In this document: in pieces, positions 10,940 to 24,400 of the stretch
Layout of the letters: each line of letters begins with the position of its first letter
Numbering within the stretch: the first letter of the stretch is position 1
NCBI GenBank assembly: GCA_002007465.1
Contig: LNAC01000008.1
Span: 10,089,367-10,153,366 of the forward strand
Direction: 5' to 3'
From: Ailurus styani
Taxonomy: Eukaryota > Chordata > Mammalia > Carnivora > Ailuridae
Length of the DNA: 64,000 bases
Notes under the pieces: generated by a model
What the model was told of the DNA's origin: nothing
The model's database searches: none
The model's input: only the letters and a program-made list of their open reading frames with translations
Program-made: the position numbers and the translations under genes

Positions 10940-12315
10940 AACTTTAAAATGAGCTTTAATTTGTTGGTCTTCCTTAAGTGCATTTATCGATGTAAACAGA
11001 GCATGTTAAGAGATTTCAGGGGAGAGCAGACTATTGCTGGTATGTTGGTTTTAATTCACAAAAGAGAAACTACAACGCCAATGGCTTGGACTGACAGCAG
11101 CTTGGGGAGGGGGCGGGGGGGGGGCAGAAAAAGAGAAAGAAAGGCTCCCGGGTGATGCCCCTCCGACCTGGTTCCCTGGTCCCAGTTGCACAGTCTCCCC
11201 GGGAGGGCAGAGCTGTCACAACAGAACCGGGTGACGGCAGTTAAAAACCAACTCAGGCTGCTCTGCGCTCAGTTTGTTGTCTGTGCCTCGGCCCGCGCCA
11301 AGCACTGCCGCACGCTCCTGGCCCGTCCAGCCAGAGGTGTGCATGAGCTCCCAGTCACCTGGGTCTGCTGCTGGAGAGCAAAGACGGAATCGCTTCCTGA
11401 CACTACAGATCTGGAAAAATAAAAATCTCGGCTAGAAAGGATGTCCGATTTGGAGACAAAGGGAGGGAAGAGACGTCGGGGGGGGGGGCCGGCTTTGGGG
11501 GGCCAAGAGGCAGATGCCCCAAGCACTGGTGGACCATGTGTGGGTGCACGCTCGGGGTCACCTGCGGCCTGTGTGGCGCCCCTCGGTGCTCAGGCGGGGA
11601 ATGGCAAGGGGCCCAGTGACCGTGCCCGAGGCCTTGCTGGACTACGGACCAGCACCTGGCTGTGAACAGGAAGGGCCGCCCCATGCTTCTTTCCTCAGGA
11701 TTTCCATAATTTGTGCTTCCCTTTGGTTTGGTTTGACAGTTGCGAAGAAGAGAGGGTGGGGGGGAAAAGAATGGTTTTGTCACTTGTCCAAAACTGACAG
11801 AAGAGGAGAAAGTAGGCGTCAGATGTGCTAGGTGGACGCTTCGTGGGCCCGGCATGTGTCGCCTGGCTTGGGGTGTGGAGCCTGGAACTCCCGGAACCCT
11901 CGCTGGCCTCTGGGGGGCTGGCTTCTGTGGTGGGCATGTGAACGGGCTTTCCGGTGGGGCTTTCGTTGTGTTGCAGTGAGATGAGGATTAAAGGCCTGGA
12001 GATGGAGGCCTGCCATGTTGGCTGATGTTGACGGCCACGCCTCAACTCCATCTTTCTGGTTACGCGACGAGAGGGCCCGTTCAGCAGACATCGAGGGAAA
12101 AATAGCAAATTCTTAACTTATTCCGTCTCCAAGTTGAAAAAGATCAGACAGTTACTAAAATAAACAATTTCTCAATTGTGTCTGGTGGCCATGGGCCCGG
12201 TGGCCGCGGCACGGCAGGGAGTGTTGGAGGGGGAGGGCCCCGGCTGAGTGAGGGCCTCACTCAGGACAGGCACAGTCAGCTCAGCTGAGCGAGGCTCAGA
12301 GTAAGGCAGTGTTCC
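10940..12315 (-). other. RAB8A: RAB8A 3' untranslated region (inferred extent)
   Basis: Sequence after the stop codon with no SINEC interruption. The length is inferred from the candidate poly(A) signal and from a human 3' UTR of similar size as I recall it. Confidence 0.55.
10955..10960 (-). terminator. RAB8A: Candidate RAB8A poly(A) signal (ATTAAA)
   Basis: Reads ATTAAA on the minus strand, about 1.36 kb past the RAB8A stop codon, in an AT-rich stretch. No AATAAA was seen on that strand in the 1.4 kb after the stop. Other ATTAAA copies nearby leave the exact site uncertain. Confidence 0.4.
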
Positions 12316-12408
12316 TCACAGAAGAACACATCGGAAAAAGCTGCTCCTCTTCTGCTGGTCTGGTGTGATTTTGACTCCCTGGTTGCTCCCTTGGGGACTG
12401 TTGCCTTC
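12316..12408 (-). CDS. RAB8A: RAB8A coding exon 8 (hypervariable tail, prenylation box, stop)
   Basis: 30 codons plus [16 protein letters not shown] to SSFFRCVLL. Acceptor TTTCAG before 12408; stop at 12316-12318. Confidence 0.97.
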   Translation of the reverse strand, partial: EGNSPQGSNQGVKITPDQQKRSSFFRCVLL

Positions 12409-15400
12409 CTGAAATGGCAAAAGGTTGTCTGAGGTCATGGCTGAGCATCAGCTCTACGTCTCTTAACTAACCAGCCAATGAACCAACCACCCACCCATCT
12501 GCCAGTCCATCCACCCCTCCATCCCCTCCCATTTGTCAAACCTCTGTCACCTTCCAACCAGCCAACCAGCCAACTGTCCCTTCCAGCTGACAACTCACTT
12601 TTCTCAGACCCACACACCTGCTACCTACTTCCCCTTTCCAACCATCCATTCTTTCAATCCCTTACTCGCCTGCCCATTCCCCCTCTTCCATTCATTCCTT
12701 CAACATCTTTCCCACCATTTGTTCACTGCCCCCCATCTCAATCTCCTTCTCTCAATCCATCTACCCAACTGTGCTGAGTCCCTCGCAGTGAGGCAGCCCA
12801 GGGGCAGCAGAAAGACTGCCCTCTGGGACTGGGGGGTGGGGAGAGGCGAGTTGGGTTCAAGGTCACTATGCCAGTCACACCTGGCAGGTCTCCATATCTC
12901 TGTGCCAAGGCTCTGACTCACCCCCTCTCTCCTTGTCCACCTTCTGCCCCACAGCTGGTATTGTAGGCCCTACAGTCTAATCTTGTCCACTCGATTCATA
13001 CTGAAACCCACCCATACTCCCCCATTTTCAGGGGGAATGCCCTAAATCCATCACCCAGCATCTGAACCCTCTGCCTGTGATCCGGCCCCTGCCTACCCTG
13101 GGAACTCAGATGCTATTTTCTCCCATTCCACCCTGTTTGCATGGTTTGGTCCCTTCTTCTTTAACTAATTCCTTCTCATCTTTCTGCTCTTAGGTAAAAC
13201 CTGAATTTATTCAAGTAACCATCAAACGCCTATGCTGTGCTAGATCCTTGTGTGGACACTGGGCACGCGGTGGTGCAAATGGTCCTGCCTTTGGAAGCTC
13301 ACACCATACCAGGGCAAATCACACGGGTCAACAAACAAGCAGTGATTTCCCACAGCAGTGAGGACAAGCAGAGGTTGGAGAAGGATTTTGATGGCAGTGT
13401 CTGAACAGAGGCCTCGTGAAGTGAGGCCAGGGACCGTCCAGGGGTTGTGGTCAGGGGAAAACTGCCCCCCAAGATTTCCACATCCTCGTCCCTGGAACTT
13501 ACGCAGAAGGAAATCTGGCATGGCAGGAGGGACTCTGTGATCGAGCTGAGGTGGGGAGAGTGGCCTGGGTCATCTAGGTGGGCCCCACTGAACCCTGAGA
13601 CTCCTTAAAAGCAGGGCCACTTCCCAGCTGTGGTGGAGAGAGTGGCGACGAAGGAAGCAGGGTCAGAGAGACGCTGAGGGGCTGGCTCGGAAGATGGAAG
13701 AAGGGCTCCTAAGACAAGGGATGGCCTCCAGGAGCTGGGTGTGGCAAGTTCTCCCCTGGGGCCCTTGGGGAAGAGGCCACCCCTGCCGACACCTTGGTCT
13801 TAGTCTGCCGAGATCTGTTTCCGACTTGTGACCCCCAGAACCTGTACATGCGTGTGTGCTGGAAGCCACTAAGGGGGCTACAGGAATCTGGTGCGGTAGC
13901 CCCAGGATGCTGACGAAAGAGGGGAGTGCCCCAGGTGGAGGGGAAAGTCCAAAGGAACGTGAGGGCTTCAAGGAACAGGAAAGGGCCGGTGTGGCTAGAG
14001 CAGATGACAGGAAGTGGCGGGGTCAGAAGGTGGAGAGGGGGGCCGTGGCCTGGGCAGTGCGGAGTTTGCTCTCGGTGCAGTGAGGAGCCTGGGCTGAGCA
14101 GAGCAGGAGAGCGCCAGGGGTCTGGGAGTAGGGTGGCTGCTGGCAGAGCCTGGCTTTCTGAGACGTGCGCTCGTGCTCTCCCTTTCTCTCTCTCTCTCAG
14201 ACAGGGGTGGGCAGAGCTGGTCGCATCAGTGATGTGCCAGATATGAACTTGCAGCTAGGAGATACATACGTTCTGGAGAGCTAGCACACGGCATAGTGAT
14301 TAGAGTCAATAGTACTGTGTTGACTCTATTACTTCGTATTATAAACTCCAGAGTTGCTAAGAGACTTGATCTTAATTGTTCTCAACACAAAGAGTGATAA
14401 TTATGGAAGGTAATAAAGGTGTTCGCTCACGCTACTGCAGTAATCATATTTCAAAATATAAACGTATTAAAACTAAGTACCATATACTTCAAATTTGCAC
14501 GATGTTACAGGTTAATTATATTTCAATTAGAAAGAAAACGCAGAGAGGAAGCGGTCGGGGCTGCGAGTCTGAATATAAACAAAGGTGTTAGGAAATGAGT
14601 AGGAATTTAACTGTCTGTGATTTGCAATTCGGTTCAGAAAAAGAGGAAACGCAAGGACCTCAGCTGCATACCAATGCTTCACACAGCACGTCTGGAGGCC
14701 TTGCACAGGCCGAGGAAAGCAGAGCGTCACCGTCATCATGATGCTTAGCTTAGGGGGATGCTTAGGGGGAAGGTGTCAGAGGGATCACCAAGAATCCCAA
14801 TCTTACTGTCACACTGAAGAGGAAAAGACAGGAAAACGACATGATGCTGATCAGTGTATCTGTGGACGCGGACGGCTTCTTGTTTTGGCTAAGGGGCTGC
14901 TACTCATTGATCCTATCCCTTAGGATTCCATCCACGGCTCCCGAGAATTACGAAGGCACGTTTTAAATCAGATGGGAGCTACCTGAGTGGTGTTTTGTGT
15001 CACACGTGAGCTCGTGTGTGACCAGATGTGACAAGTGGCTTTACACTCTCATATCCGACAATGAAGGGTGTGAAAAGGCCAGGATAGAGTGGCCACTGGG
15101 CTGGAGGCTCTGGGGCTAGACTCACAGCAGCCTTTAAGTGCTCAACACGCCCGAAGTATAATCGAGTCTGTAGACACGACCAAAGGCGGCACTAGAAGGA
15201 CCGAAGCCTGGGACTACGAAACAAGAAAGCCAGAAAACAAACAAAAGGGTGGATGGGGAGGGATCCAGGCAGGACCCCTCCGAGGCCCCAGGGCCCTGGG
15301 ATGCACTGAAGGTCACACAGCTGTCCCGACCTACAGAACTAGGGGTGGACTCATGGAGATGGAGAGCCGGTGGCTGTCAGACACAGCCCTGCTGGAGGCC

Positions 15401-18400
15401 ACATCCCGGGGTGGGCTGTGGCTCTGGGCCTGCCTGGGCCTCTTCTGCCGGAGGCTCCCTCTCCCCATGCATGCCATCTCTCAGGCGGGATGGAAAGGGC
15501 TGGGCGTTCCCTGCTAGCCTGTGGGCTCAGCGGGCAGCGCCGGGCATGGAGCAGCTCAGAGCCAGGGAGGAGAGACGGAGTAGAGCAGTGCCTCCGGGAG
15601 CAGGTGCCCAAACCTCTCCCGCTACCCCTTGACCCTTTCCCAGAGACGCCCTGCAGGGTCTGGCTGGGCCCCAACGAGCAGGATCTGCCCGGGGACGCAT
15701 CACAGCACGGCAGCCAAGGACGGCTGGCTCCAGCAGGGACCTGAGCGAGGACTCGAAAAGGACATACACTCACCAATTTTTTGTCCATTTTTGCTTTGAT
15801 GTCTCTGGCGAGAGTGAAAAATGCCTGTGGAATGAGCATGTCATTAGTGCCCCTGGGGCAGGGGGCAGAGAGGGGGTTGTCAATTCCGGGCCACCCCTGC
15901 CCCCGTGTAGGACAAGGGGTGGGACCGTGGGGTGGGGAGCGTTAGGGCAGCTCCTGGGTGTGGGTGTCCCCTGCCCAGCCCCATCTCCTGCCAACCTGGA
16001 GCACCACCTCCCCTGGGATGTGGGGACGCCCTTGACTGGACAGAAAGGGCACTCAGGTTCAAAGGGGTCAGTGACTTGTCTGAAGGCACCCAGGGCATAA
16101 TGGACGGAGCTGTAAGGATCCAGGAAGAAACCCTAGCTTTGCATCCCCGACTCCTGTCTTCTGTCCACTTCTGCCCCTGCTTCTGATGGTCAGGGGCAGG
16201 GCAGAGAGAAAGACAAACCGTTCTTAGCCCACCAAGCCTCATCTGGGGCCCCTGCCAGCAGGGAGGCCTGGAAGGGCCCGTACCAGGTGAAAGGTTTCTC
16301 TCCCCGTGCTTGACGAAAGCTCAACCTGGCCTCTCTTGGGGGCCGCATAACGTGGAAAGTTCTGTTGTGGAGGGTGACTTGGGGTGCTAAAGAAGCCCGG
16401 AGCGGGGGCCCTGTAGGTCTGAGGGACAAGAGGCTTCCCCGGGGAAGGCTCACTGGGCAGGGCCCTGAGGGATAAGGGTACAAGGAGGGGGCCGCAAGGG
16501 TGGCCTGGCATGGAGGGTGCTGGGGGTGGTAGGGGAGGGCCTTCTGTGCCAGGTGTATTGGGTTGAGCTCAGGAGTGACAGGGAAGACCCACTGTAGAAA
16601 GATCACCGGGGTGGTGGGATGGAGGTCCGCAGGCCGGCATGCCCGCGGAGGAGAGAGGGTGGCCTGGGCCAAGGCTCAGCCAGGGCTCCCTGCTCCATCT
16701 GGGCTGTGGCTGGAGCCTGTCTGAGGGTAGTATGGCCAAGAGCACAAACTCAGAGCCAGGCCTGGGACCAGTCAGCTGGGTCTGTCCGAGGCTCAGTTTC
16801 TCCATCTGCAAAACTGTGCCTGCTCCCCAGGGCTGCCCAAGAGCCACTGAGGTAATACCCTAGGTGGCCAGCTAGGGCTCACACCTGCTGATGTCACAAC
16901 ATGGCAGCGGTTCCCCCAAGGGGCCTGGCCCATGGCACTGTCCAGAGACTGCCTCCCAGCCAGCCGGCTGGTAAGGCAGCCCAGAGCCTGAGGTCAGTCC
17001 CCTGAGGTCAGAGCCTCCCCAGAGGGTATAGCCTGTTCCTCAGCCTGGAGGGGTCTGTGCTGTGGGCCTGGGACTCACGTTCTCCACATTGATGTTGGCC
17101 TTCGCACTGGTCTCCATGAACTTGATTCCGTAGTCCAGGGCCAGCTGTGAGGAAGGAAGACACACACGTGCACCTCAGCCACCAGACACCCCTGAATCCC
17201 ACAAACCACTGAAAGGGGAGCAAGGAAGTTGGGTGGGGGGCTCTCAGGCCGTGGATGTGAACTCCTGGGTTGCTCCCTCAAGCCCCCCATGGACAGTAGG
17301 TGGTGAATGGGTAAATGTCTCTGGCAGGAAGATGGAGGGGGGCTTGGCTTAAACCATGGCTCTGTCCTCTGCTCCCTGTGGTTTCAACCAGACGCTGTAC
17401 GGGAGCACACAGCGCACACCCCAGAAGCCCTCGCGCTTGCAGACGGAAGCCCAGCCGGGTGAGCGCTTTACACTCGCCCTTCCCAAGGGAAAGCACGCTG
17501 GCGCAACCGTGTCCTACTTTGCCTGGCGAAGTCCTGAGTCCCAGACTCCCTCAGTCTTGTACAAGCCAGGATGGCGGGTCAGTGTATGCTCATAAAGACT
17601 GTGCAGGAGTCTCCCCCACTCCATCAGCGGACAACTGGGGACCCTTTGGGGCAGAACAGGTCTCCACGTAGAGAACCCTAAAACCCCGAGGTCCCTCCCC
17701 CACAAGGTGCCAGGCCCGAGCTGGCTGCCGTGCCCACCTTTTCTCCCCGTTCCTTGGAAACTTGTCTCTTGTCGTTCACATCACACTTGTTCCCGAGTAT
17801 CATCTTTTCGACATCTGCAGAAGCATGCTGGGGGGGGGGGGGGGGGGGGCNGCTCTAAAGGCCAACACGAAGTCTGTCCCGAAATCAGGGTGGTGGGCCA
17901 AGACTGCTAGCACACCCTTGTACAGATGACAAGCTAAAGCTCAGAGAGGCTGAGTGGCCTGTCCCATGTCACACAGCTAATATAAGAGCAGAGACCAGGT
18001 TCTAATATTCTGACCAAGCGCATGCCTTCTGGCTGCTGAGGACAGCTTCTCTATGGGCTGTGTCGTCACCCACGCTCTGAGGCCATCCTTGGGCTCTGGG
18101 TAGGGTCAGGTCTATCCGAGGCAAGCGAGGCTGGGCTATTTCCCTCTGCTCACCTGCCTCTTGCCCTCTCTGGCTCCTCTGCTGGAGGCCCCAGCTGCTG
18201 TCCTGGGACCTTCTGTCCCACTTCTGCCCCATACCGGCTTGCTCTGTTTGGGCTCTGGAAGTGGGCAATGCCTGTTTGGGGTGGCCCCCTCCACCTCAGC
18301 CAGCCCTGGTGCTCTGACAACTGCCCCCTGCCCCCCAACCAATGCCTGAACAGGACTCTTCCTCCAACTTTTCCCAGGCCCCACTGGAGGAGTCTGTGTT

Positions 18401-21400
18401 GCCCAAAGGACTGGGGTATGGAAAAGGACCTTCTTTGTGTAGCTCAGATCTGGTCTTGGTGAGACACGCTGCACTGCTCCCTGCCTAACTTCCTGCTAAC
18501 TGCAAGGCCTCCTCTCGGCAGGAACAGTGAGTTTCCACAGAGACCAACATGAGCAGTTTCTTGTCCTCAGCCAGCTAGGGCCCAGCCTCCAGCCAGCCAA
18601 TGCAGGGGTGTCAGGAAGGCGGCCTGGTGCCACTGCTCACAGATGCCAGCAGTGACATGACCTTTGGCCGTGGCGTTATGGATAGGTGAAGTCCTCTGGC
18701 TGCACCTCCGACCTGAAGCCCCAACTGATGAGTCATCAAGAACCACAAGTGCCATCGTCCAAGAAGGCTTTGCGGGTGACAGAAAGCTCTATGGGGAGCT
18801 GGAAGGCAAGGACCCCAGCTCTGGGACTGGGAGGTAGGGCTAGCTGCCTTCTTTTCCCTCCTCGGTTCCAGGTCTTCCTTCCTAGCCAGCTGCAGTCAAA
18901 GAGCTGCCGGCCTGAACACGTGTAGCTCAAACCAGCTCACACCCTGCTCTGCTGAAACTCTGTACAATCTGAAATGCCTTCCCACCACGTCCACCAAACA
19001 CAAGGGTCATGACTATTCCAGAACCTTCCTTTTCTAGAAAGCACCAAATGCTCACGGAGATCAAGAGCTCGGCTATCCCTTCTCCTGTGACTGAGACACT
19101 GCCCAGACCCAACAGCCCGCTGGGGAAATGGGCTCTCAGGGCCACCCTGTGATGAGGCCAGGCCCACATGTAGTCTCCAGGGTTAGCTGCCTCACTTCCA
19201 GTCCCCATTCCATTCCCTATGTCCCTAGCTACGGGGCTCTTGGCAAGTGACTTTGAGGGGTCTCTATGATCTCATCTGTGACCAGGCAGCTCTGGGGTGG
19301 GGACTGAGAAGGGGACGGGTATGAAGTTCCCGTGCCACGTGAGAGGGTTACAAGACTTACCTCCTCAATGTTCCGAATCCAGTTCCGGATGTTGTCAAAG
19401 GACTTCTCGTTGGTGATGTCATAGACCAGCATGATGCCCTGAGCGGAGGGAGACAGACACGCGTGCTGGACAAGCTGCGAGCTGAGGGAGGAGGCCCCCA
19501 GCAGGCCTGCTGAGAGGGGTGGCTGGGACCGACCCCAAAAGGACACCCCTCCCACTAACTGCCTCCACTCCATCCCTGCGGCCCTTCCTTCTGCAGGACT
19601 GCAGCCCAGCTCCCTGCCCTGCACGCTGTGCTCTGTGGCCCCAGTGCCCACCGGGCCCCCCCTCACGCCCCTCCTCTGCCGTGCTCAGCCTCCTCCACCC
19701 TCTCCCTCACCCCACCCAGCCCGAGTCACCTCTGGGCACTCCAGCATGACCTCTCATCTGGCACCTACTATGTGCCAGATACTGCAGTAGGGTCTCCCTG
19801 AAGCCACGCAGGTCCTGGTCACATGGGTGCCAAACCCCCCTCTACAGACAAGGACCTTGAGGTGGGGGGATGGCTAGGCCCGTCTCCCATCCCATGAAGA
19901 CAGTAAAGGGCATAACTGAGGCCTGAACCCTGGATGGCCTAAGCCTGACCCCCTTTTGCGTTCCAGGGACTCCACCTAAGGGCAGGGGGCCAGCTTGGAG
20001 CACAGGGCTGGGTAGCACTGAGGCCCCTGAGGTTCCATAACCAATGCACGAGCACCCAGGAGACAGTGCAGGGGTCCCGAAAGCTGCAGAGTGAAACCAC
20101 CCCTGCCTGGGCCCATGATCTTGCCATCACTGAGCAGGGCCAATATCCTTGTTTGAAACAAGGGAAACTGAGGCACACAGAAGTGACCTTTAAGACTGAA
20201 GCCTAGGCACAGCTAACTCTGAAGAAGCTGATCACACCAGTTCTTGTTAGAAGCCTCCCTGGGCTCTCATCAGGACCAAGCAATGCTGAGGGCCACCTCT
20301 GATGCCTATGGCCCCAGCTGGCCTGGCCTGGCCTGGCTTACTCTCTTTCCTCAGGCTACCCTGCCAAGGGTCAGCACTGCACCCATGACCTCTGGCGCTG
20401 GCTAAGAAGTCTCTGAGGCTGTCTGAGTCTGCAGAGTAAGAACACGGGCTGTAGCAGCTGGGGTGGGGTGGGGGATCATGGGGAGGACGTGTGACAAAAC
20501 CTCAAAGAAGGGGCGAGAAAGCCACCGCAATCCTGAATCCCAGCCATGAACCTGAAGGGACACACAGAGGCCTTGGAGCCTGCCACAACTACGGCCATGG
20601 CCAGGATCCCTCAAAAATGCCACCTGAGGGCCCTTTCTCAGGGCTCTCTTGGAGAAACTGAACAGAGGCCACTTGCGGGATAACTCGGCGGAGCTTTCAG
20701 CGGCTACACTGTCCATCATGCCCTGGCCGAGGCCACTGTGAGTAGAAGACCCTGGCGTGTAGACTGCATAAGTCAAGCATCGTGGAGGCCTCTGGCCAGC
20801 AGCTGCCTTCTGGCCATCAGAGGCAAGGAATGCCACAGGCCCCGAGGCCTTTCCACTCTTTATCCAGGGACTGGCCCCTCTGGTGGACCAGGACTCTGGC
20901 CACCACCAGCAAGTTGACACCACAGGCTCAAGATGCCAAGGTCCCAGATATTCACCAACCAAGGGGCGCGAGCACTGAGTAGAGCTCGATTGGGAAAGAG
21001 AAGTCCCTAGAAAATGCGGAATCACCCTATTCCAGGTCCTCCCAGGAAGTCTCCTTGAAGCTCCAAATGACCATTTTCCCAGCCCTCATGGTGCACAGCT
21101 CCCCGAATCGGGTTGTAAGCTCATGATGGGACAACAGACATCAAACGTTGCCCAAATTTGGGACCCCAGAGTCTAATACTGTGCAGGGAGAAGAAGATGG
21201 CTTCCATGGTAGCAATGTCCGCTGCACTGGCCCGTGAGGGTACCTCTGGCCACATGTGGCTCTGGAGTAGCTAAAATGCAGCTGGTGCTACTCAGGGGCT
21301 GGATTTCTTATTTTAATCCATTTAAACTCAAAGAGCCACGCGTGGTTGCTGACTTCTATGTGGGTTCGCACAGATCTAGGACTGCAAACCACAAACCCTG

Positions 21401-24400
21401 GGGCTGGGCAGGGCCACACGAATGGCTCAACCTCGTGTCACCAGGGGCTGGCTGAGGATGTGGGCACTGGAGACAGCCAATCAGTACTGGCCCGGCCATC
21501 TACCTTCTGTGTGAACTTAAGCAGGGCGCGAAACCGTGCTGAGCCTCAGGCACCCCTGTCTGTAAAATGGGGATAACCATCCGCGGCAGTGGGGGGGCTC
21601 TTTCAGGCTAGACAGGGATGGGGCCCACCCGAAGCCATGCGGCAGAAGCTCCCCCAGGACCCCAGACCCCCAAGGCCCCTGCCCCGCCAGAGCCCAGCAA
21701 GGTGAGAGGAAAATGAGTAAATCAATTTTAATGAGGAGTGCTAAGGTTGCAACCCACATGACTGAGCTTCTATTATGTTTCAGAAGCTGTGTGGGATATT
21801 ATAAATGCTTAATGCTTCCATTCATTTCTGCAGTCTGCCAGCACTTCCTGAACAGCCGTCACATGCCCAGCACGGTCCCGAGGGCATGCCGCAGTGACCA
21901 AGACGGGGCCCTGCCCTCACAGAGCTTATGGTCTAATGGAGGGACCAGGCATCTACGCAGTTCTAGGACGGGGTGTACACTGGGAAGGGTCGGCTGCGGA
22001 GGGAGCTGGAAAGGGGCGGCTGGCCACCCATCCTCACTGCTGCCTGGAACACAGTCCTGTTCTCCGTTCCACTTTCCAAGTCAGGAGATGGAGCTCAGAG
22101 GATGACCCGAGGTGCTGAGCCAGGCTGCAGGCGTCTGTCTCCCTCTCCCTCCGGCCCCTGAGTGCTCGGCTCTGTACATGCCTCAGGCACGCACGACCAG
22201 CTCGAAGCCCTTGAGGGCAGGAGCTCAGCCCATTCCAGGTCCTCCCCTAGGTCTAGCTCAGGCCTGGGCTAGACAAGGTGCTCGGTAAAAGTACCGGACG
22301 GATGAGGAACAAGCCTTCCTATCCCAGCACCCCGCCTCTGGCCCGGGTAACTAATGTAACGGCCAACAGCCCAGGGCAAGTCAGCTTCTGGATGATCTTC
22401 AAGTCTTCAGTAGCAGATTCCACAGAGACTACGTGGGCCACGTGAACGCTCCTAAGTGTCGGGGCATGCCATCTCCAATTTCACTGACCTCACCTGGAAG
22501 AACCGGCTTCCTGGGTCTTCCCTCATTCCCGAAGAATTAGGTTTCCTTAAACCCTCCATTGTCTCTAAAGTAGAAGGGGATGTGTGTGGGGGCGGGCCAC
22601 ACCGTCTTCCCCTGAAACTAACCTGGGACCGAGGACCCCTGAGAAGCCTGACCATGGGCTCCCCAGAAACATCCAGGCTTTGGTATCCAAGATGGTGATG
22701 TTCGCTTCGACTTAAAAAAAAAAAAAAGAAAGAAAAGGAAACAAAAACCAAACCATACCATTGCGCCCCTGTAGTAGGCTGTTGTGATCGTCCGAAACCG
22801 TTCCTGGCCAGCTGTGTCCCTAAAGAAGAAGGGATACTAGTGATGGCAAACACAATCACTACAGTGGGAACAAGGGACACTGACCCAGGATGGACACCCC
22901 GCTTTCTCACAGGTCACTTCCTAACTCACAGTCCTGTCTGGGGCAGCACCTCCATTCTCCCTATTCTTACGAAGAAGGAAATGGTGACGCAGAGGTGTTA
23001 AGGACCTGCCCCACTGGGTGTAAAGTCATGTCCCATGTCCCCCCGTGACTCCTTCGGTCCTGGAGGGGCTTCTTTCCAGAGTTTCTGGGTCACCGAAGAG
23101 CCAACTCAGATATCATCTGTGAAAGCCCAGGGCCACACGGGTCTGGAGAGGGCTGGCTATGTGGCAGGAGGACTGGGCTGGGCAACCTCAGTGGGGCCCC
23201 AGAAGCACTTCTGCACTTGCTGTTTTGGTGGAGGCCAGGGAGAAAGCCCTCCTTCATTGGTGCAGAGGCGACCCTGGGCCGAGACGCGCCATGCCCAGCC
23301 CAGCTCCTGGCACGGGGGCTACTCAGTGTTTGGGATACAGGGGACTTCATGGATTGGTCACAGAGCCAGGGCAAGACCCAAGTCTTTCGTCTCTGAACCC
23401 AGGGGTCCTCTCACGATCCTGCACCCGCTTCCTCCCCTGCTGAGGGCTCTCTGTCTGGACCGCACAGAAATGCCTCACTTGGGGCTCTGCTGACTTTCTG
23501 ACGCCAACAGCAGGTGACATTGGTGGTTACGAGCAGTCATTTTATTCTCAACCGTGGCCCTAGTCTAGAAAAGTTACGAAGGTCACTAAGCCCGTGGAGA
23601 TTACTAAGAGCAGAAGAAGGAAGAGAGGGGAAGAGGAAAGCGAAACTTCTACCTGCTGCCGCGGTGTCACTTTGGACTTCGGGCACTGAGGCTGCTGCGA
23701 GCCACATGTGGCAGGTGGAGGCACTTCTGCCGGTAGCCAGAAACTGCCTGATTCCCAACTGACAAGGGCTAGTTAGGCCTCATCCAGATTTGGACTCTGG
23801 AGTCCGAGTCCAAGGTGAACGCCACGGAGGCCAAGGGGACATACTCGGCAAGCGGGGCAATGCCCGGGCCTGATGCCAGGGTGAGGGAGACAGGCTGCAG
23901 GGCGGGTGGCTCTGCGGCCCGTCGCAGGGCACCCCCTCTCACCACAGGTACTGGCTGGGGCTGGGAGGTTGCACCGCCCTCTCACACAGGACTTCTCTTT
24001 AACTCTGCTCGGGGCGCATACTTCCCGTCAGTGACACAGCTACAGGGAGGGACTCCCCTCCATCGGACCAGCTGAGCTCAGCCTTCCTGGCGCCATGGGC
24101 TACTGACCACAGTCAGCGTCAGTGACAGGGACTCACGACGCCTCTAATTTTATGTATAAAGAGAAATCGGCCCCAGGTCAGTGGAATAGACATGGGTCTC
24201 ACCATTGGGGCCGGGCCTCAGTTTATTTTTGGTTCTGGGGTTTTGGGTCTGTGTGTTAGAGAAGTAAGGCCTGGGCTTCCCCAGGACAGAAAAGAGGAAA
24301 TGATGTCTGGCCTCCTTCAGTGAGCTGACAGGCTCAAAGAGGAAATGCTGGGCTGGGGACTTTCGCTGCCCTGCAGCCTTCTCTGCTGCCCGGGCACGGA

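Larger units (their letters stand above)
12409..15773 (-). other. RAB8A: RAB8A intron 7
   Basis: No coding exon seen. It holds a CCAN-rich tract, a reverse L2 fragment (about 13195-13345), and an L1 3' relic near 14.25-14.54 kb. Confidence 0.7.
17145..22758 (-). other. RAB8A: RAB8A introns 3, 4 and 5 (between exons 3 and 6)
   Basis: Apart from exons 4 and 5 no coding sequence is supported. Contents are MIR relics (about 17920-18005, 19750-19930, 21470-21580), an old MITE-like element near 21.2-21.4 kb with CACATGTGGCT, and an L2 piece near 21.85-21.95 kb. No SINEC is present. Confidence 0.65.
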
